DNA from: Phellopilus nigrolimitatus
Lineage: Eukaryota; Basidiomycota; Agaricomycetes; Hymenochaetales; Hymenochaetaceae
Assembly (NCBI GenBank): GCA_021029095.1
Contig: JAJOHG010000146.1
Location: 1-64,000, forward strand
Direction: 5' to 3'
DNA: 64,000 nt
In this document: positions 29,306-40,454 of the stretch, piece after piece
Position numbering within the stretch: the stretch's first letter is position 1
Layout of the letters: each line of letters opens with the position of its first letter
The notes under the pieces: model-generated
The model's input: only the letters and a program-made list of their open reading frames with translations
Told to the model about the DNA's origin: nothing
Database searches by the model: none
Position numbers and translations under genes: made by a program

Positions 29306-30363
29306 TCACCCTAGCAACTTTCTACGAACCAAATTCCATAACCTCGAGATACACGTATACTGCTGCATCAACGACGTTTTCGTGCTAGCCCACTCGAATG
29401 CAAAGTTCGGCAGGTGGATGATCATGCTCAAGACGGACATGCTCTGGCTCGAAAACCCGTTCGAGTACTTCGTGTTCTGCTTGCCGATCTGCTGTGTGAA
29501 GTACGGGTGCTCATGGCGCTGCACGGGGCCTATCGACGGCTACATATGCGCATTCACGTCGTACACGCACTTGCAGCTGCGCGCATTAATGTAGCCCGTC
29601 ACGACGACGCGCAGCGGCGCGCCGTGGATCTTCGGCAGCGGCTTCCTGTTCGTCTCGTACGCGAGCAGCACCTCTTCATTCGTGCGCACCTTGCGCCACG
29701 GCGCGGCTGCCGCGTAGTCGAGCACCTAGCCCTTTCGGGTCGTGCAAAAGGCGATTTTACAGAGGGAGCGGGCGAGGGAGGACTCACGCAACACGCTTGA
29801 AGTAGGTGTCGGTGCCGATGAGTTCGAGGTGCTTGCGTTCAGGATGGACGCCGTCACAGGCGATATTCAGCACCTTCTTGAGCGGGACGCCTTCATGCAC
29901 CGCCGTCCCGCTTGAATACACCCGCTAAAGCCCCCAGACGAAAAAAGGAGTAAAGACGACGCACATGGTGCCCTCGCCCCACGGAGTATTAATGACCCCA
30001 CGGAGTATTGATGAGCTCGTCGTCGTCACTGGGGTACTCCGTGATCTGCTCGATGCGCTGCTCGCCGCTGCACTGTACCCTGGCTGGTGTGCGGCAGGTC
30101 AGTGGCCGCCGAAAAGGAGAAAGAAGGGAAGAAATAGGGAAATCGGCGTCGTACAGGAATTCTTCCGGAACTTTGAGGTCCTTGAGCGAGATGCTGTTGA
30201 CGAGTCCGCCGACCTCATAGCAGAGGGCATCTTCGTCGATGTAGGGGACGCCGCCGTGGTCCCAGATGCTAGCACCCGCAGACCCGGACGCACAAATGGT
30301 GCACGTTGTCCGTGAGCTTCCCTTGCATGAGCTGGTCGCGGCGTGTCTCATGGTTTCAACCAC
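29306..30363 (-). pseudogene. sulfite-oxidase-like molybdopterin oxidoreductase, truncated (copy B)
   Basis: The same blocks as copy A: HGGVPYIDEDALCYEVGG, VQCSGEQRIEQITEYPSD (Cys kept, following residues changed), GVPLKKVLNIACDG, KIHGAPLRVVVTGYINA. There are additional small indels, and a duplicated cccacggagtattgatga stretch near 29985-30015. It ends at the same truncated C-terminus as copy A. Non-functional as an oxidase. Confidence 0.75.
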
Positions 30364-31033
30364 CCTAACCGGGCCCGGCTTCGACCGAAACCAGCCCCAT
30401 TTCCAATCAATGCATGCCCTAGTCAGACCGAGTACTCTGATCTCCTTTAGAGTCGTTTCAGAACCTGCGTATGCAACTGAAAGGCCGGATGTCGATGGTT
30501 TTCACGCTCTCCCCCCCTCATATTTCACAATTCTGTAACGGCTGGCACATAGTCAAAATCTGAATTATACATGTGTGTAGCATACACTCTCAATCCTCCA
30601 ACGAGACACGACCCAGTATCCCAGAAACAGAAATCAGGAATAAAGATACACGGATTGGAGGACGTCGTGCAGCGCGCCACCGATGCAAGCCTCGAGCGCG
30701 ATGGTAGAAAGTGCATAAAGTAATTAGAAGGAATAAGTATAGAGCGATTGAGTAGTGTCACGGTGAGCAGGTGTGCCAGCAGGCGAGCAGGTGGTGACGA
30801 ACAAGCGAATTCTCAGCACTTCAGCAGTAGGTAGGTAGGTAGGTAGTTTATTACCGGAACGGTCCCATTAAGGAACACCGGCTTGTCAACTACTATACAA
30901 TTAACACACCCGGGTAAATTATGACCACTGACCATCTCACATAATTTGCTCCTGGATGCTGAGAAAGAGAAACACAGGGTAAGTAACTACTAATCATAAA
31001 TCTGTATTGTCTCGTTCCGTTTCAATGTCTGAT

Positions 31034-31255
31034 TCAGCCAATTGGTCTGTGCCATGTGGGATGAAAAAAAGGTTGCTCTTCAAAGACTTTTTGTATGTCA
31101 AATGAGACCTTAGCCAGAAGCTGGATAATCTGCTTCTCATGGTACAATTTGTGAAAGATGTCTGCAGGGGACCAAGACATATTAAGCAGAGCGGGGCATG
31201 CAGCTTTGGCTTTGTCCATGGTGACCACAAAAAGAGGGTATGAGAACATACACAT
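31034..31255 (-). CDS. unknown 73-aa ORF, copy B
   Basis: Counterpart of 4673-4894 with one residue changed (Ala for Ser after KAAC-P). The same reservations apply. Confidence 0.25.
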   Translation of the reverse strand: MCMFSYPLFVVTMDKAKAACPALLNMSWSPADIFHKLYHEKQIIQLLAKVSFDIQKVFEEQPFFHPTWHRPIG

Positions 31256-31463
31256 GAAATTTACTGTTGCAACTGCATTTGGCTGCTGTGGTCAGGTGGT
31301 GAACACTGAAAATTCATAACTTTATTGGATTCTGTAAGTCAGTGTGACTCTTGGAAATCCACATCAATCTCATTTGGAAAGCAGCGGCATAAATGAACAT
31401 AATAGAACTTGAATAGTGCTAGAGCTACCTTTTTATCAACAAGAGCTACATAAATTACTGATA

Positions 31464-32422
31464 CTAAGAGATGAGACAACATTTCTCTTTGGGCCTGAGT
31501 GAGCAACATGAATAAGACAAGAAAACAGTAATAGTCTATGAGTGAACATGTGACTGATTCTGATGCTCTAACACATACCTTTTTGCTGGATTTTCTCCAC
31601 CTTCACTGTAATATTCCTTGAGAACATATGATTAATTCTGATGCTCTAATGCTTACCTCTGTGCTGGCTGTCCTCTGGGCTCTCTGTAATATAGCTCTTC
31701 CCTGTATTCATTTTAATATTCCTTGAGAATATATGACCAATTCTGATGCTCAAATGCTTACATTTGTGCCGACTGTCCTCTGTAATTTGGCTCTTCCCTG
31801 TATTCATTTTAATATTCCTTGAGCACATATGACTAATTCTGATGCTCTAATGCTTACATTTGTGCTGGCTGAACTGTTGGACCCCTGTAATGATACCAAT
31901 AGCCTGTTCTCATCTCCGCAAATGCCGAACGCAGCATACCCTTGTTCATACACCAAAAGGCATCATATATACGGCCATCTTTCACTATGTATGTGTCATA
32001 GTTTATAGAAGGAATAGGTCAGCTTCCATGTAGTCTCTTGAAACATTTCACAGCTTACCTATGACGGCCTGAAGATCCATGTGCAAAGTGTGACTGTAAT
32101 ATTCTAGGCTGTAGAGTTTGCTATCTTTCTTCTCTGCAGCCGCCCCTTCAAAGAAACAGAATTGGTCAGCAACATGGACAATTACGAGCGCAGTCGCCCA
32201 AATGACCCACAAATGTAGATTGCTTTGACATCTTCAATAAAAGGCTCAAAGATTTTGGGTTCGTTGACTGTTATCTCTATCCATTCGGCTCTTGCATTTA
32301 CTACCTCTTTTGCTACTCCTTCATCCGTAGGCCAAGACTGTATTTTCGACACTTCTCAGGATCTGAGGCACTTTTAGCCATGGTCACAGACTTACCCCGG
32401 TCAAATTGGTGCCCAAAAGCAT
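31464..32422 (-). CDS. unknown modular protein with C-terminal CaaX box, copy B (8 exons, 168 aa)
   Basis: Exons 32422-32396, 32337-32211, 32145-32059, 31984-31858, 31797-31762, 31701-31657, 31605-31579 and 31494-31464 join in one open frame with the same intron phases as copy A. MLLGTNLTG is followed by one module whose first exon keeps A-R-A-E-W-I-E-I-T (compare copy A D-R-A-E-G-E-F-T-E). The second and third exons are hardly alignable by eye. The tail has three micro-exons of 36, 45 and 27 nt, after a third module exon that itself ends PTVQPAQ. Two give MEEPNYRGQSAQ and MEELYYREPRGQPAQ. The last exon is identical to copy A: RPKEKCCLIS, a predicted farnesylation site. The exon 2 donor gtgggt is weak but the only one that keeps frame. 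Function unknown. Confidence 0.65.
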
Positions 32423-32508
32423 AATCTTGGTTGATTCTTAAGTTGGAGAACTTGCTGATATCAGTTGAGAGGGGTTTGTGGTTGATGGAGTTCAGGAGAA
32501 CGTATGGG

Positions 32509-32515
32509 TTTTATA
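32509..32515 (-). promoter_or_regulatory. TATA box of the CaaX gene (copy B)
   Basis: TATAAAA on the minus strand about 90 bases upstream of the ATG at 32422, matching the position in copy A. The rest of 32516-32999 shows no gene. Confidence 0.45.
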
Positions 32516-32999
32516 CGCGCACACCGAAGCCTGCCTCGAGACGGTCGCCCGCTTTGCAGAGCATAGTAAAATGCGTAATGCGCCAGAGTATTGCAGTGGC
32601 GAGGCTTCGTTGCCTGGGGAGCGACATCGTATGCATTGTAGTTTGCTGTACCTTGGCATTGGCTCTTGACAACTTGCAACAAACGGCTCCATTTGGGCCT
32701 TTCTGCCTCCATGCGTCACAGCGAGCGGCATTACTTGCAAACCAGTAGAAAGCTCAACTTTGATTTTCTTCATCTGGAGCAGCCGGCGACAACGAGTCCT
32801 TTTCTGTCCTCGGGAATCGTGCATTCTTTGTGCTAGTTCTGCAATCAGACGAAGCAAACTGGATACAGATCGCCACAAGGTTGCACAGCAGACATACAAC
32901 CCAAGCAATCATCGAAGCTGGTCCGCAAAGCTAATTATTGGGCACGCAAAGCGGTGCGATGTTGAGGTAGTGGACGAGCCTGGAAGTGGATCGTCGTCA

Positions 33000-33290
33000 G
33001 AACGGAAGCGAAAGGGTCTGTGTTGAGCGGCGCAGGCGGACCTCGTATTTGAGGCTGGCGGCGTTCTCGCAGACGCGCAATGGTTTCACGATGTCCTGAG
33101 TTATACATGTATATGAATATGAAAGAATGAAGGCACTGGAAGACGTACGTTCGGTTCGGGCGCGAGTCCGCTCACAGTTCACGGACCATTCGTCCATGTC
33201 CAGCGGGGCGCCCACGGATGTCATGTTGGCCGCGTCCAGAAATCTCTTCATCGACACAACTGAGAAAGTCAATGCGTAAAAGCAGACAAG
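33000..33290 (-). pseudogene. flavin reductase fragment (unit B)
   Basis: FLDAANMTSVGAPLDMDEWS and VKPLRVCENAASLKYEVRL match two exons of the intact gene at 8733-10046. Other exons are missing. It is the counterpart of 7690-8075 in unit A. The following 33291-33897 holds no recognisable gene. Confidence 0.65.
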
Positions 33291-33897
33291 CCGTGGTCGA
33301 GCCGTACGTCTGGTGCTTCCAAATTATCAAGTAAATAGTGCTCAACGAGTCTGTGTGCCTTGCGCAAGGGAAGGGCAGCCGCTGTTGAAGCTCCGCAGTG
33401 TCGGGCTGTCGAGTGTCAGCGAAACTTATGCGTCTTTTAAAAAGGAAATACCGTTGTCAACGCCATAGTATACTGTAGATACATATGGAGGCGAGACGGC
33501 ACCGGCACGGCGTCGAACACACCCCCGGGGCAGAAGGGTTATTGTGCAAGAAAAGATAACACAGCCGACACAGAAAATAAGATGGAAAGAAAAAGAAAAA
33601 GAATGAGCCAATTGAGTTTCCTATACACATTGTATCTATCCGCTACCGTCAATACGGCGCGTTCTGCGTCCTCACCCATGCTCGGCCGCCGACCACCACG
33701 CCGCTGATTTCCTCTCACACTCATTCGACATCGAGAAAGGCAAGGGGGAAGGGAAATGGGAAGCAAGAAACAGAGGAGAAGGACAATTTGAACCACTCAG
33801 ACCACTCACACTCGCACTCACACTCGCATTCGCTCTTTGACGGCCACTTGAAGATGACGGCCTCCTGCCATCGAACCCCGCCCATATGAGCCCGCAC

Positions 33898-34148
33898 CTA
33901 GCCCCGCCCCTCGCCTATGACAGCGGCTTGCGGGCGTGCGTGTGATATGTATGCGGCGAAGTACGTCTCCTCGTCCTCGAGCGTCGCCTCGAACGGCTTC
34001 GGGAGGTCGAGGATTGGATCGATGCACCGTGCGCCGCGAGCAACCGTCTGCGTGCGCGTGCAGGCGGCGCGTAGGGTCACATGTGTCAGCGTCGGCCGGC
34101 TGAATCTTACTATTGGGGCTGCACGCAAGGATAGCTTTGCGAGGACAT
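33898..34148 (-). CDS. chimeric ORF starting like the flavin reductase
   Basis: The first 29 codons (MDVLAKLSLRAAPIVRF...) match the start of the intact flavin reductase in unit A. The sequence then changes to an unrelated stretch, DLPKPFEATLEDEETYFAAY, and stops after about 83 residues. The switch marks one edge of the deletion that removed the flavin reductase body from unit B. I do not recognise the new part. It could be a short gene sharing the old promoter, or a chance ORF. Confidence 0.35.
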
Positions 34149-34233
34149 CCATCGTACGCGTTTGGCGGAGGCATGCGACACTGCTACTTATGAATGCAAA
34201 ATGCAGCCGTGACCGAGTCGTTGCTGATGAATC

Positions 34234-34410
34234 ATTCACATGGAGGACGAGGCGCCGCAGGCCCGCGACATCGTTTATGCGCGACTTTTTTTCCCCGCGC
34301 TGCGTAACAACCCCACCGCAGGCGTTGGTCGTTACAGGCAGGAGCCTGCACGAGAAGGTGCGCAGTGCATGTCCCGCCTCGTCGAGGCCGTCCTTCGCGA
34401 GCACGACGAC
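34234..34410 (+). pseudogene. iron-containing alcohol dehydrogenase fragment (copy B)
   Basis: QALVVTGRSLHEK, the donor gtgcgcag and a short piece resembling VEAVLREH are left. The exon 1 start is lost and homology ends near 34410. The divergent arrangement with the flavin-reductase-like start at 34148 is kept. Confidence 0.6.
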
Positions 34411-34978
34411 ACGGTCCCGCAGAATCAGCAGGGCGCCGAAACATGCCGGTCCATCCGAAAGCCCGGGCCGGCAACGCGACTCACATCACTTCATTTGGCT
34501 TTATCAGCCGCTACATGAATACAGTGGCCAGCAGAGGCTTGAGCGGCCCTCCCTTAAAGCTCGTCACCACGCTTCCCTGAAACTGAGCCCGAACTCTACT
34601 GTTGGGCAGGCAGAAGGCCCACTGGATGCTCCATGATGCTCGGTCCTGGAGGTCCGCTCCCACAGGCGCAGATTTCTTCGGCATGTCGTCCAACGCCCGA
34701 CGATTCTTGCTAGGAACTCAATGCACATGCGTATAGACACGCACATAAGATTACAAGCGAGGCAGCAAAGAGCTCAGAGGGCGAGCACCCAGATTTGACG
34801 ATGTTAAAGTCTCGCAAGGCTCTTCGTGCTGGCGGATGCAGACGGCCGTACTTACAACAAGTTGACGCGCAAATGGCATATTTACATTACAAACCGAATT
34901 CCATTTCTTTTTTTCTTCTTCTTCCGAGGCTATTCTTACATCCAGCCCTAAGCAAAACCGCCCGCAGCGCGCCGCGCG
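34411..34978. other. no supported gene
   Basis: A 60-codon minus-strand ORF (34693-34511) contains DRASWSIQWAFCLPNSRVRA and looks mildly protein-like. No family was recognised and no partner exons are evident. Confidence 0.3.
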
Positions 34979-35966
34979 CTACTTCGCAGGCGCGGGGACA
35001 GCCAAACCGGCCTGCACGGCAGGGCGCGCGGCGATGCGGTCGACCCACGCCTTGACCCTGGGGAACTCGGCGAGGGGCACGCCGGTGCGGTCCGCGATGC
35101 GCACCCACGCGAAGGCCTTGATGTCCGCGAGGCCGTACGCGCCGCCGACGAGGTAGTCGCGCGTCGCGAGGTGGGACTCGAGCACGGAGTAGAGGCGCCG
35201 CGTCTCGGAGAGGTAGCGGTTGATTGCGTAGGGGCTGGGGCGGGGGTGGTGGTGGTGGTGAGGATGGGAGAAAGGGAAAAGGGAGGGGACGTACATCTTC
35301 TCGGGCGCGTAGAGGTTGAAGTGGTTCGCCTGGCCCTGCATGGGGCCGATCCCGCCGTGCTGCAGCGCAAACAACGCGTGTCAGACCCGATTGACTCTGG
35401 AATGATTTTGGGCTTACTGTGAAGAAGAGCCACTGCAGCTCCTCGCTGTAGCCGCGCGGGTCGGCGGCGGGGTCGCGCGAGAACTTGTGCGCGGGGTCGA
35501 AGTGCGCGCCGAGGTAGAGCAGGATGGCGGACGTCTCGAAGACGGGGAAGCCGCCGTGCGTGATGGCGGGGATGCGTCCGTTCGGGCTGATCTGGCGGCG
35601 CGGACAGGACAGTTGGCAGGTGAGGAAGGGAGAGGGAGGGAGGGGAGAGGAGGGGAGGGACGCACTTTGAGGAACCACGGGGACTTGACCTGGTTGTGGA
35701 CCTTGCCGATGTCGGCGTCGCGGATGCTCATCGAGACAGCTCTGGCACGGCGCGCGTCAGCGCAGCACGCCTGCAGCAGAGGCCGTGCGACTCACTCGTA
35801 TTCAGGGGCGCCGTACGCGGCCTGCGGGCGTGTGAGGACGCTGTAGGCGGAGCACGGAGGCGAAGCAGCGCACCTTGAGCTCCTCGAGGAGGATGGAGGG
35901 CGCCCAGCCGTTCGGGGTGCCCTGGGTGTAGAGCACGACGGGGGCGTCTGTCTGGGTCGTCGTCAT
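34979..35966 (-). CDS. glutathione S-transferase (Ure2p/GTT-like)
   Basis: Transfers glutathione to electrophilic compounds. Start at 35966: MTTTQTDAPVVLYTQGTPNG, then APSILLEELK. Small exons follow: AAYGAPEYE, then AVSMSIRDADIGKVHNQVKS with PWFLK, then ISPNGRIPAI with ETSAILLYLG (the thioredoxin-fold glutathione-binding part with its cis-Pro and Glu-Thr-Ser). The helical C-terminal domain has SHLATRDYLVGGAYGLADIK, FAWVRIADRTGV and VKAWVDRIAARPAVQAG. The LYTQGTPNG start is typical of fungal Ure2p-like GSTs. Stop at 34979. Introns have GT-AG ends. It shares an upstream region with the divergent ferrochelatase gene. Confidence 0.88.
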
Positions 35967-36746
35967 CGTTGCGGCTGTCAGGAGTGGTGTTGGGAGAGAG
36001 AGCGGGCGTGGAGAGGGCCTCAGGAGGCGAGATGCGCAGCTCTTTATGGGCGGGCGGGACAGGTGGGAGAGCATGCGAAGTGTATGGATGACGCCATCCG
36101 CGATGGACTCGTTGCCATGCTTGCTCAGCCGTTCACTAACCCGACTCGCAGAGGTGACTAAAGGCGCGCGGAGAGCACGTCGTGCTTTGTAAGAACGCCT
36201 TCGATCACCGCGCGTAACTCCGTGGCATCCGTGCGAAACGCTGACAAACATGGTCCGTCCAATGGTAACGCTAGATCACGTCTTCTTCGCCAATGCGAGC
36301 TCAAGTGCTATGCGCGTAGTGCTTTCTCAGCTACTGCATGTACACTGGATGACTGCAATAAAGATAACTCACATGTATTGTATTATGCACTCCAAAAAAA
36401 AAAAATGGAAACAAGTTTGCTCGTTCCATGACTTACAACTTGAAATAAACAAAAACGCAAAAACGCCCATACAGATTGAAACCAGGCTTTCCTTCTCCCC
36501 CAGAAAGACAAAGATCTCAATTTACAGCAAATATATGTACGATAACTGTTTGAACTAAAGCGATTCCAGCCTTTTCCTTAGATGAGCGACGCGCCATTAC
36601 TAACCATTTTCCCACGAATACAACTCAATCCTCTTGTTCTCACTGGTCCACGCTCACCGCCGTGCACACCGCCGCCGTGCGCAATGCCTCTTCGTCCCCG
36701 CCGTCTGCGCTAGCCACATCCCCTCTCCTCTATCCTCCACCCTCCG
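35967..36746. promoter_or_regulatory. divergent intergenic region, GST / ferrochelatase
   Basis: 780 bases between two divergent start codons, with an A12 run near 36392. No further gene was seen. Confidence 0.4.
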
Positions 36747-38160
36747 ATGCCCGCCTTGAAAACCGGCGCGAACGCCGCGCTGCGCGTCCTCGGCCGCTCC
36801 TACGCCGCCGTGCATGCCGCCCCGCGCCCCAAGCCGTGAGTCCGCCCATCGCCCGCTGCGCGCACCTACTCCCGCTGACCCCGCGCCAGACCCACAGGTT
36901 CGTCTCCTCTCGCTCCCGCGCGCCGCGCACGCTCACCGTGCACCCCCAGCGGTCGTCATGCTTAACATGGGCGGGCCCTCCACGGTGCGCACACAACACC
37001 TCCGCCCGCACTGAAAAACGCTCACGTGCTCACACTTCCCCGCCCAGCTCCCCGAAGTGCACGGCTTCCTCCGCAACCTCTTCCTCGACGCCGACCTCAT
37101 CCCGCTGCCCTTCCAGCGCCTGCTCGCCCCGTGGATCGCCCGCCGGCGCACGCCCCAGATCGAACAGCAGTACGCCGCCATCGGCGGCGGCTCGCCCATC
37201 CTGCGCTACACCCGCCTCCAGGGCGCCGCCATGGCCGCCCTCCTCGACGAGCTCCACCCCGCGACCGCCCCGCACAAGGCGTACACCGCCTTCCGCTACG
37301 CCGCGCCCCTCACCGCGGACGCCGCAGAGGAGATGGCGCGCGACGGCGTGCGCCGCGCGGTCGCGTTCAGCCAGTACCCGCAGTACAGCTGCAGCACCAC
37401 CGGCAGCAGCCTCAACGCGCTCTGGCGGCATGCCACGCAGCACGCCGGCGGCAGCGGCGGCGGGGGGCTCTCCGGCGTCGAGTGGAGCGTCGTCGACCGC
37501 TGGGGCACGCACGCGGGCTTCGTCGCCGCCGTCGCGCAGCGCGTCGAGGCCGCGCTCCAGAAGTTCCCGCCCGCGCGCCGCGCGGACGCCGTGCTGCTCT
37601 TCAGCGCGCACTCGCTGCCGATGAGCGTCGTGAACCGCGGCGACCCGTATGTCGCCGAGGTCGCCGCGAGCGTCGCCGCCGTCGTGCGCGCGCTCGGTGA
37701 GAGGCATGCGTATAGGCTCGTGTGGCAGAGCCAGGTCGGCCCGCGCGCGTGGATGGGCATGCAGACGCGCGACGCGCTCACGGGGCTCGCGCGCATCGGC
37801 CGCAAGGACGCCGTGCTTGTGCCCATCGCGTTCACGAGCGACCACATCGAGACGCTGTACGAGCTCGACCTCGAGTACGGGAAGGAGGCCGCCGAGGCGA
37901 GTGCCGCGTGTATTTTCTCCGTTCTCGCGTATTCTGATTAATGTGCTGCGCAGCTCGGCATGGAGGTGCACCGCGCAGAGTCGCTCAACGACTCGCCCGT
38001 CTTCGTGCGCGCGCTCGCGGACATCGTCGCCGCGCACCTGCGCGACTGCGCCGCGGGCGCCGCGGGCCCGACGAGCGTCCAGATGGGCCTGCGCTGCCCC
38101 GGCTGCACGAGCACCGCGTGCGCCGCGCAGAAGGCGTGGTTCGCGCGCGGGGGGCTGTGA
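36747..38160 (+). CDS. HEM15: ferrochelatase, mitochondrial
   Basis: Inserts Fe2+ into protoporphyrin IX, the last step of haem synthesis, at the inner mitochondrial membrane. Exons 36747-36835, 36890-36897 (8 nt), 36950-36984, 37048-37896 and 37954-38160 give 395 aa. The N-terminus, MPALKTGANAALRVLGRSYA, is a basic presequence. VVMLNMGGPST, FSQYPQYSCSTTG, the signature LFSAHSLPMSVVNRGDPY and AFTSDHIETLYELD are conserved. The C-terminus RCPGCTSTAC holds Cys residues of the [2Fe-2S] cluster found in fungal and animal enzymes. The fourth intron starts with GC (gcgagt), the only choice that keeps frame. GC content is very high, as in the adjacent GST gene. Confidence 0.92.
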
Positions 38161-38693
38161 CGCGCGGAGGCGGGCGAGGGGACGGGCGAGGGGGCGTGTC
38201 GGTTTCTTGAGACGTTGTTTTCGTGCTTTTTTTTTTTTTCCCTTGCATTCGCGCTATTTTGTATGGTACCTGGATAATCGCACATACTGCATACATACAT
38301 ACGCACTACTATGTGCACCCTGCCCGACGGCGATCGAAGCAAAGACGCGCCGTGCTTTCGCAGACCGTCGGCTGATACTTTCTTCCTTTAAATTCGCCGC
38401 TGGCGAGTGCGTATACGATTGTATTTAAATGCGAATGCGAATCTAGAACTGGATACATGAGACGTATTAGCATCGCGCTGCCTTCCTCGCGCTGCATGCC
38501 GGCCGTTTCTCCTAATTCTCCCCATGGCCGACTTCAGCAACTCGCCGTCGCAGGGGTCTCCGACTGCCATCACAAACAGTTTTCTCCGAATCGCTCAATG
38601 ATCCCCCTTACTCAGGATTCTCGACGCGTTTGGAGTCATGTCTATCATGTTTATTATAAAATGTTCTTACTACATTCTCGAAAATGTTTATGT
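38161..38693. other. intergenic, between converging genes
   Basis: A T14 run near 38226, then the second copy of the dispersed repeat. No gene. Confidence 0.4.
38340..38462 (-). repeat. dispersed repeat, copy 2
   Basis: Reverse complement of 2131-2256, with small indels. Confidence 0.55.
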
Positions 38694-40454
38694 CTAAGGA
38701 AGAGTAGGCAGCTCGTATCCCTTCTCCCTGATCGCGTTCGCAGTCGCCTCATACACATCGTACATATTCTTCTCCGCATCAAAACCGAGAAGCCAATCCG
38801 GCCGTGGAAGCTCGATAGCTGCGCCCTTGTCGGTTGGTTTGGCCTTGTGCCACATGTCGCGCGTCGTCTCGCCCATTTTCTGCGCGCGCCGCACGCGCTG
38901 GTAGCGGATCCTCTCCCAGGCGCGCACAGAGAGCGGGATGTCCTGCTTTCCGCCTATCTGGAGCGCGGCCGCCAGCGTAACGCCGTCTTCCACGGCTTGC
39001 GAGGCGCCCTGGATGCCCGTCCTGGAACGGTGGCCAAATCAGCTTTTCAGTATAAGTGAAAATCAGGCTGGACTGACGGCAAGAAAGGATGCGCGGCGTC
39101 GCCTATGAGAGCAAGGCGTGCGCCTTTACTAACCCACGTTGGCAGCGGATCACGGTACACGAGCTTCCAGTCCACGCAGGAAGGCGCTTTGGAGATGATA
39201 GCAGCACACCGCGGATCCCAGCCGTCAACAACGGCGAGGGCGTCTTCCAACTTCCCAGGAAACGACCATGACTCATCGATGTCGGCGTCATCTCTGCATT
39301 CGGCGTCCATAAATTATTTGAGACAGGAGCAAATATTATATTTATACGAACTTGTGAGTCATGACCCATGCCGTTTCGCTGCCATTTTTTGACGAGGATG
39401 AAAGAAGATGAACATCTGGGCCTGGATTCTATGAAATATTGCTCGCGCAAAGTTCGACGAATGTCTACGCACCTATCCAGCCGAAAAAAGCGTCGCCGTT
39501 CTTGCACGTAAAGTCTGTCAGTGGATCTGTGTCGACTCCCTGCTCGCGGGTATTGAACCAAGCCCTGTATATCGCATACCCAGAGGATTTCGGTTTGTCT
39601 TCATATCCCTATGAAGATGAGATGAGACGATTTGCGATCAAAAACGCCTTAAAGATGACATACCAAAACGAGTGTCCTCGCCTTGCTCCTCACTCCATCC
39701 GCTCCAACGACCACGTCGGCTGCTATGCTCTCGCCGTTCGCGACAACGCCAGCCTCGCCTTTCTCCTCGTCTTCCCAGTACTCTGAGACATCCTGTCCGA
39801 GCCGAATATCCACGCCAACGGACATTGCATAATCGAAGACGCACTCGTGGATTACGCCGCGGTGTCCATTGTAGCTATACGAGCCGTACTGCACATTCGG
39901 CAATTTCTGAATGGTGAGTAACTCCCCTTTCGAGTTATGCAAATAGAGCTCGTCATGATGGGTGCACCGCGGCCATAACCTGAGAAGATAGTCAACGACT
40001 CCGTTCAGCGATAATTTACAGTGTCTGTAAACTTACTCGTCGTGAATACCCCAACGCGCGAAGATCTTTCCAGCATTATAAGCAAACGATATAATCTGAA
40101 AACGCAACTCGAGTCGATATTGTATCGCAAGAGTAGACGAACGGCATTACATACGTCGCCTAAAATGCGAACGACGGTTAACGAATTGTGTATAGGCAGC
40201 TTATGTAACTCACCGAGGACCTTAAGCTCCTTGAACTTCTCCAGAAGCAGGACGTCGTGCCCCTTGCGTTTGCACTCGATCGCGCACGTCAGGCCAGCGA
40301 AGCCAGCGCCGACGATGACGACCTTGATGCCCGTCGAGTTCGGCGGGGCGACCTTGTTGAATCCGACGCCTGGGTTCGCGCGCAGGGCCTCCTTCGCGGC
40401 GGCGTCTAAATTAGAGGCGTGCACGCCACTTGAACCTGTCAAGGTTGCCTCCAT
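38694..40454 (-). CDS. FAD-dependent monooxygenase (salicylate hydroxylase-like)
   Basis: A group A flavin monooxygenase that would hydroxylate an aromatic or similar substrate with NAD(P)H and O2. Start at 40454 ([20 protein letters not shown]). The Rossmann fingerprint [20 protein letters not shown] is followed by a Glu at the end of the second strand (LLLEKF). Then [11 protein letters not shown], the DG motif region [25 protein letters not shown], the second FAD motif [14 protein letters not shown] and [16 protein letters not shown]. It stops at 38694 after [11 protein letters not shown]. About seven exons. There is no targeting signal. It is divergent from the Old Yellow Enzyme gene. The substrate cannot be told from the sequence. 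Confidence 0.85.

Larger units (their letters stand above)
29169..34410. repeat. segmental duplication, unit B
   Basis: Tandem partner of unit A (2812-10415). It lacks the 1.3-1.5 kb carrying the intact flavin reductase. In order: sulfite-oxidase-like pseudogene, CaaX gene, flavin reductase remnant, the start of a second flavin-reductase-like ORF, Fe-ADH fragment. Confidence 0.85.

Noticed and set aside
32160..32211. A frame break in CaaX copy B with donor gtcatt after 32207
   Set aside because: That donor gives a stop; the donor gtgggt three bases upstream restores the phase seen in copy A.
34887..35678. 263-codon minus-strand ORF over the GST
   Set aside because: Runs through GST introns in a wrong frame; low-complexity Pro/Arg composition.
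36662..37624. 320-codon plus-strand ORF rich in Ala, Arg, Ser and Pro
   Set aside because: Wrong frame of the ferrochelatase gene; composition typical of GC-rich shadows.
37030..38037. 335-codon ORF on the minus strand over ferrochelatase
   Set aside because: A shadow of the very GC-rich plus-strand gene; the plus strand has all ferrochelatase motifs and consistent splicing.
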